A DNA stretch of 64,000 nt from Alphaproteobacteria bacterium (GTDB lineage: Bacteria; Pseudomonadota; Alphaproteobacteria; ATCC43930; CGMCC-115725), in the NCBI GenBank assembly GCA_030041335.1, contig JASHOB010000215.1, forward strand, positions 88,749 through 152,748, read 5' to 3'. A program made the translations under genes and the position numbers. The notes under the pieces are model-generated. The model was given only the letters and a program-made list of their open reading frames with translations. It did not search any database and was not told the DNA's origin. Positions within the stretch are counted from its first letter, which is position 1, and each line of letters opens with the position of its first letter. Of this stretch, positions 63,125-64,000 are shown one piece after another.

Positions 63125-63639
63125 CATTGCTTCAGATCTGGGACCGAGGCGGGAGGTAGGTCCAGCACGCAGGAGCGGTCGACGGCCGACCGTTAACCCT
63201 TCCGCTCCCCTGCTCGGCCGCTCGGCCCGCCTCTATCGCATCCCACTCGTATGGATCGGCCCGATCTTGACCGAGAGTTGCAGCGCGCGGCGTGACAATC
63301 CCAATCATGAACAAAACGATCAGCACATTCCTGCTGCCCTGATCTTGGGAAACGGCGTTCGCATCGCGCTGTTCGCGTGCCCTTCCGTATCGATGAGTCG
63401 GATCGCGTCGGGCTCGGTCGGTCCGGTGTTCCTGAGGTTTCTCATGATGGCAGCGAGTACGATTTTCGCATCGTCCGCGCGCGTTACGACACTGATCTAT
63501 AAGATGGCTTTACGATTTCATCTGAACAGAAACAAAATCGTCCTCGAAAACGCCGCTCATCCTCAATTCTGGTGAGTCCTGGGCACTCGATACCGGACAC
63601 CCCACTCCTATCTACGGCGAGGCGAGCCGCTCCCCAAGC
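63125..63639. other. 515-base region of coding fragments
   Basis: On the minus strand, 63309-63490 holds a stretch reading LAAIMRNLRNTGPTEPDAIR and LIDTEGHANSAMRTP without a proper start. A further minus-strand frame at 63132-63326 begins with GTG and a hydrophobic stretch (LIVLFMIGIVTPRAATL), then ends ACWTYLPPRSQI. Either may be a remnant or a very small gene; neither has a family I know. No terminator is evident. Confidence 0.35.
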
Positions 63640-63867
63640 TCAAACTATCGCAAACGGGAATCCACATTTTATCAGGAAATCGACAAGATCCGCTTGGACC
63701 TCCGCGATCTCATTCGACGGATTATTCAAATCCACAGAAAGCCTTTTCCAGACTATTCCCCTTGTTCTGACGATTTCCCCTTGCGCTTCCGGCAACTGCC
63801 AAACCCACTCCGTCCACAACTGTTCGAATTCAACCTTTTTGTCGGTACCAAAGCGGATATCCGGCAT
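63640..63867 (-). CDS. Small hypothetical protein
   Basis: This encodes 75 residues: MPDIRFGTDKKVEFEQLWTE, WVWQLPEAQGEIVRTRGIVW, then a final DLVDFLIKCGFPFAIV. The ATG at 63867 has GGGG about 11 bases upstream; an in-frame start at 63951 is possible. It looks like a folded soluble domain with a helical end. I recognise no family. It may be the end of a longer gene broken by a stop. The remaining 130 bases to the window edge hold no clear gene. Confidence 0.45.
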   Translation of the reverse strand: MPDIRFGTDKKVEFEQLWTEWVWQLPEAQGEIVRTRGIVWKRLSVDLNNPSNEIAEVQADLVDFLIKCGFPFAIV

Positions 63868-64000
63868 TATTAGGCCCCTTCTCAAAGCCGAATTTACCGC
63901 GACTGAGGGATAGGCAGCCAGCCACACTTGGCCACGCACTCCGCCGCCCATCTGCCGTACGAGTGCAGCCTGGAAGATGGTCTAGCATTTGGCAATCTCC

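Overview
This is a high-GC chromosomal segment of an alphaproteobacterium, probably an uncultured Rhodospirillales or Hyphomicrobiales-like soil lineage. Four features point to the class. There is a GcrA cell-cycle regulator. The ATP synthase FO operon (atpI-atpB-atpE-b'-b) carries two b-type subunits and stands apart from F1 genes. There is an alpha-type SspB. There is also a circularly permuted two-piece tmRNA whose tag reads ANDNFAPAEAVAA. Genes are dense, often with ATGA or GTGA stop/start overlaps. I see no rRNA, tRNA, CRISPR array, insertion sequence or prophage. Genus-level placement is not possible by eye.

Layout. 1-2.4 kb: a partial secretory lipase, a small secreted protein with an intrinsic terminator, and a decayed GlcG/HbpS-like gene. 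2.4-13.2 kb (minus strand): an OmpR-type response regulator, a histidine kinase, an RND pump, its adaptor and a NodT-type outer-membrane lipoprotein, followed by an orphan molybdenum-hydroxylase large subunit. 13.3-17.3 kb: an SDR, a GH1 beta-glucosidase and an overlapping GMC oxidoreductase. 17.4-20.9 kb: GcrA converging on a glycerate 2-kinase / pyruvate kinase / Zur operon. 21.3-24.6 kb: N-formylglutamate amidohydrolase, a DUF1244 protein, a D-lactate dehydrogenase-like flavoprotein, a macro-domain protein and a ribbon-helix-helix protein. 25-27.5 kb: ECF sigma, a putative anti-sigma, a periplasmic metal-sensor-like protein, TfoX-N and GNAT genes.

27.5-31 kb: class I fumarase, SspB, the permuted ssrA gene and divergent thyX. 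The tmRNA that tags stalled proteins therefore lies immediately upstream of, and on the same strand as, the adaptor that recognises the tag. 31-36.2 kb: a decayed ABC substrate-binding protein gene, a Tat-exported phospholipase C/acid phosphatase-type enzyme and an amidohydrolase/flavin monooxygenase pair. 36.3-40.1 kb: an outer-membrane protein, a small lipoprotein and the FO operon. 40.1-44.7 kb: a four-gene gloB-GST-cupin-SDR run divergent from a methyltransferase and an M20 amidohydrolase.

44.8-54.3 kb: a Tyr/Pro-rich exported protein, an LLM-class flavin enzyme, tandem DoxX proteins, a frameshifted exported methyltransferase-like gene, purE-purK, a 685-residue putative alpha-glycosidase, a VOC protein and an FMN split-barrel protein. 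54.4-59.2 kb: a sugar ABC importer built of a binding protein, one free permease and one ATPase-permease fusion. 59.3-64 kb is sparser: an NTF2-like protein, a CBS-BON protein, a truncated phosphodiesterase remnant and small exported proteins of unknown function.

The most notable locus is ssrA-sspB with the divergent thyX promoter region. Three genes are visibly broken: a substrate-binding protein at 31.1-31.9 kb, a methyltransferase at 48.1-48.8 kb and a GlcG-like gene at 2.15-2.37 kb. No wholly new multi-gene defence or mobile system is evident.
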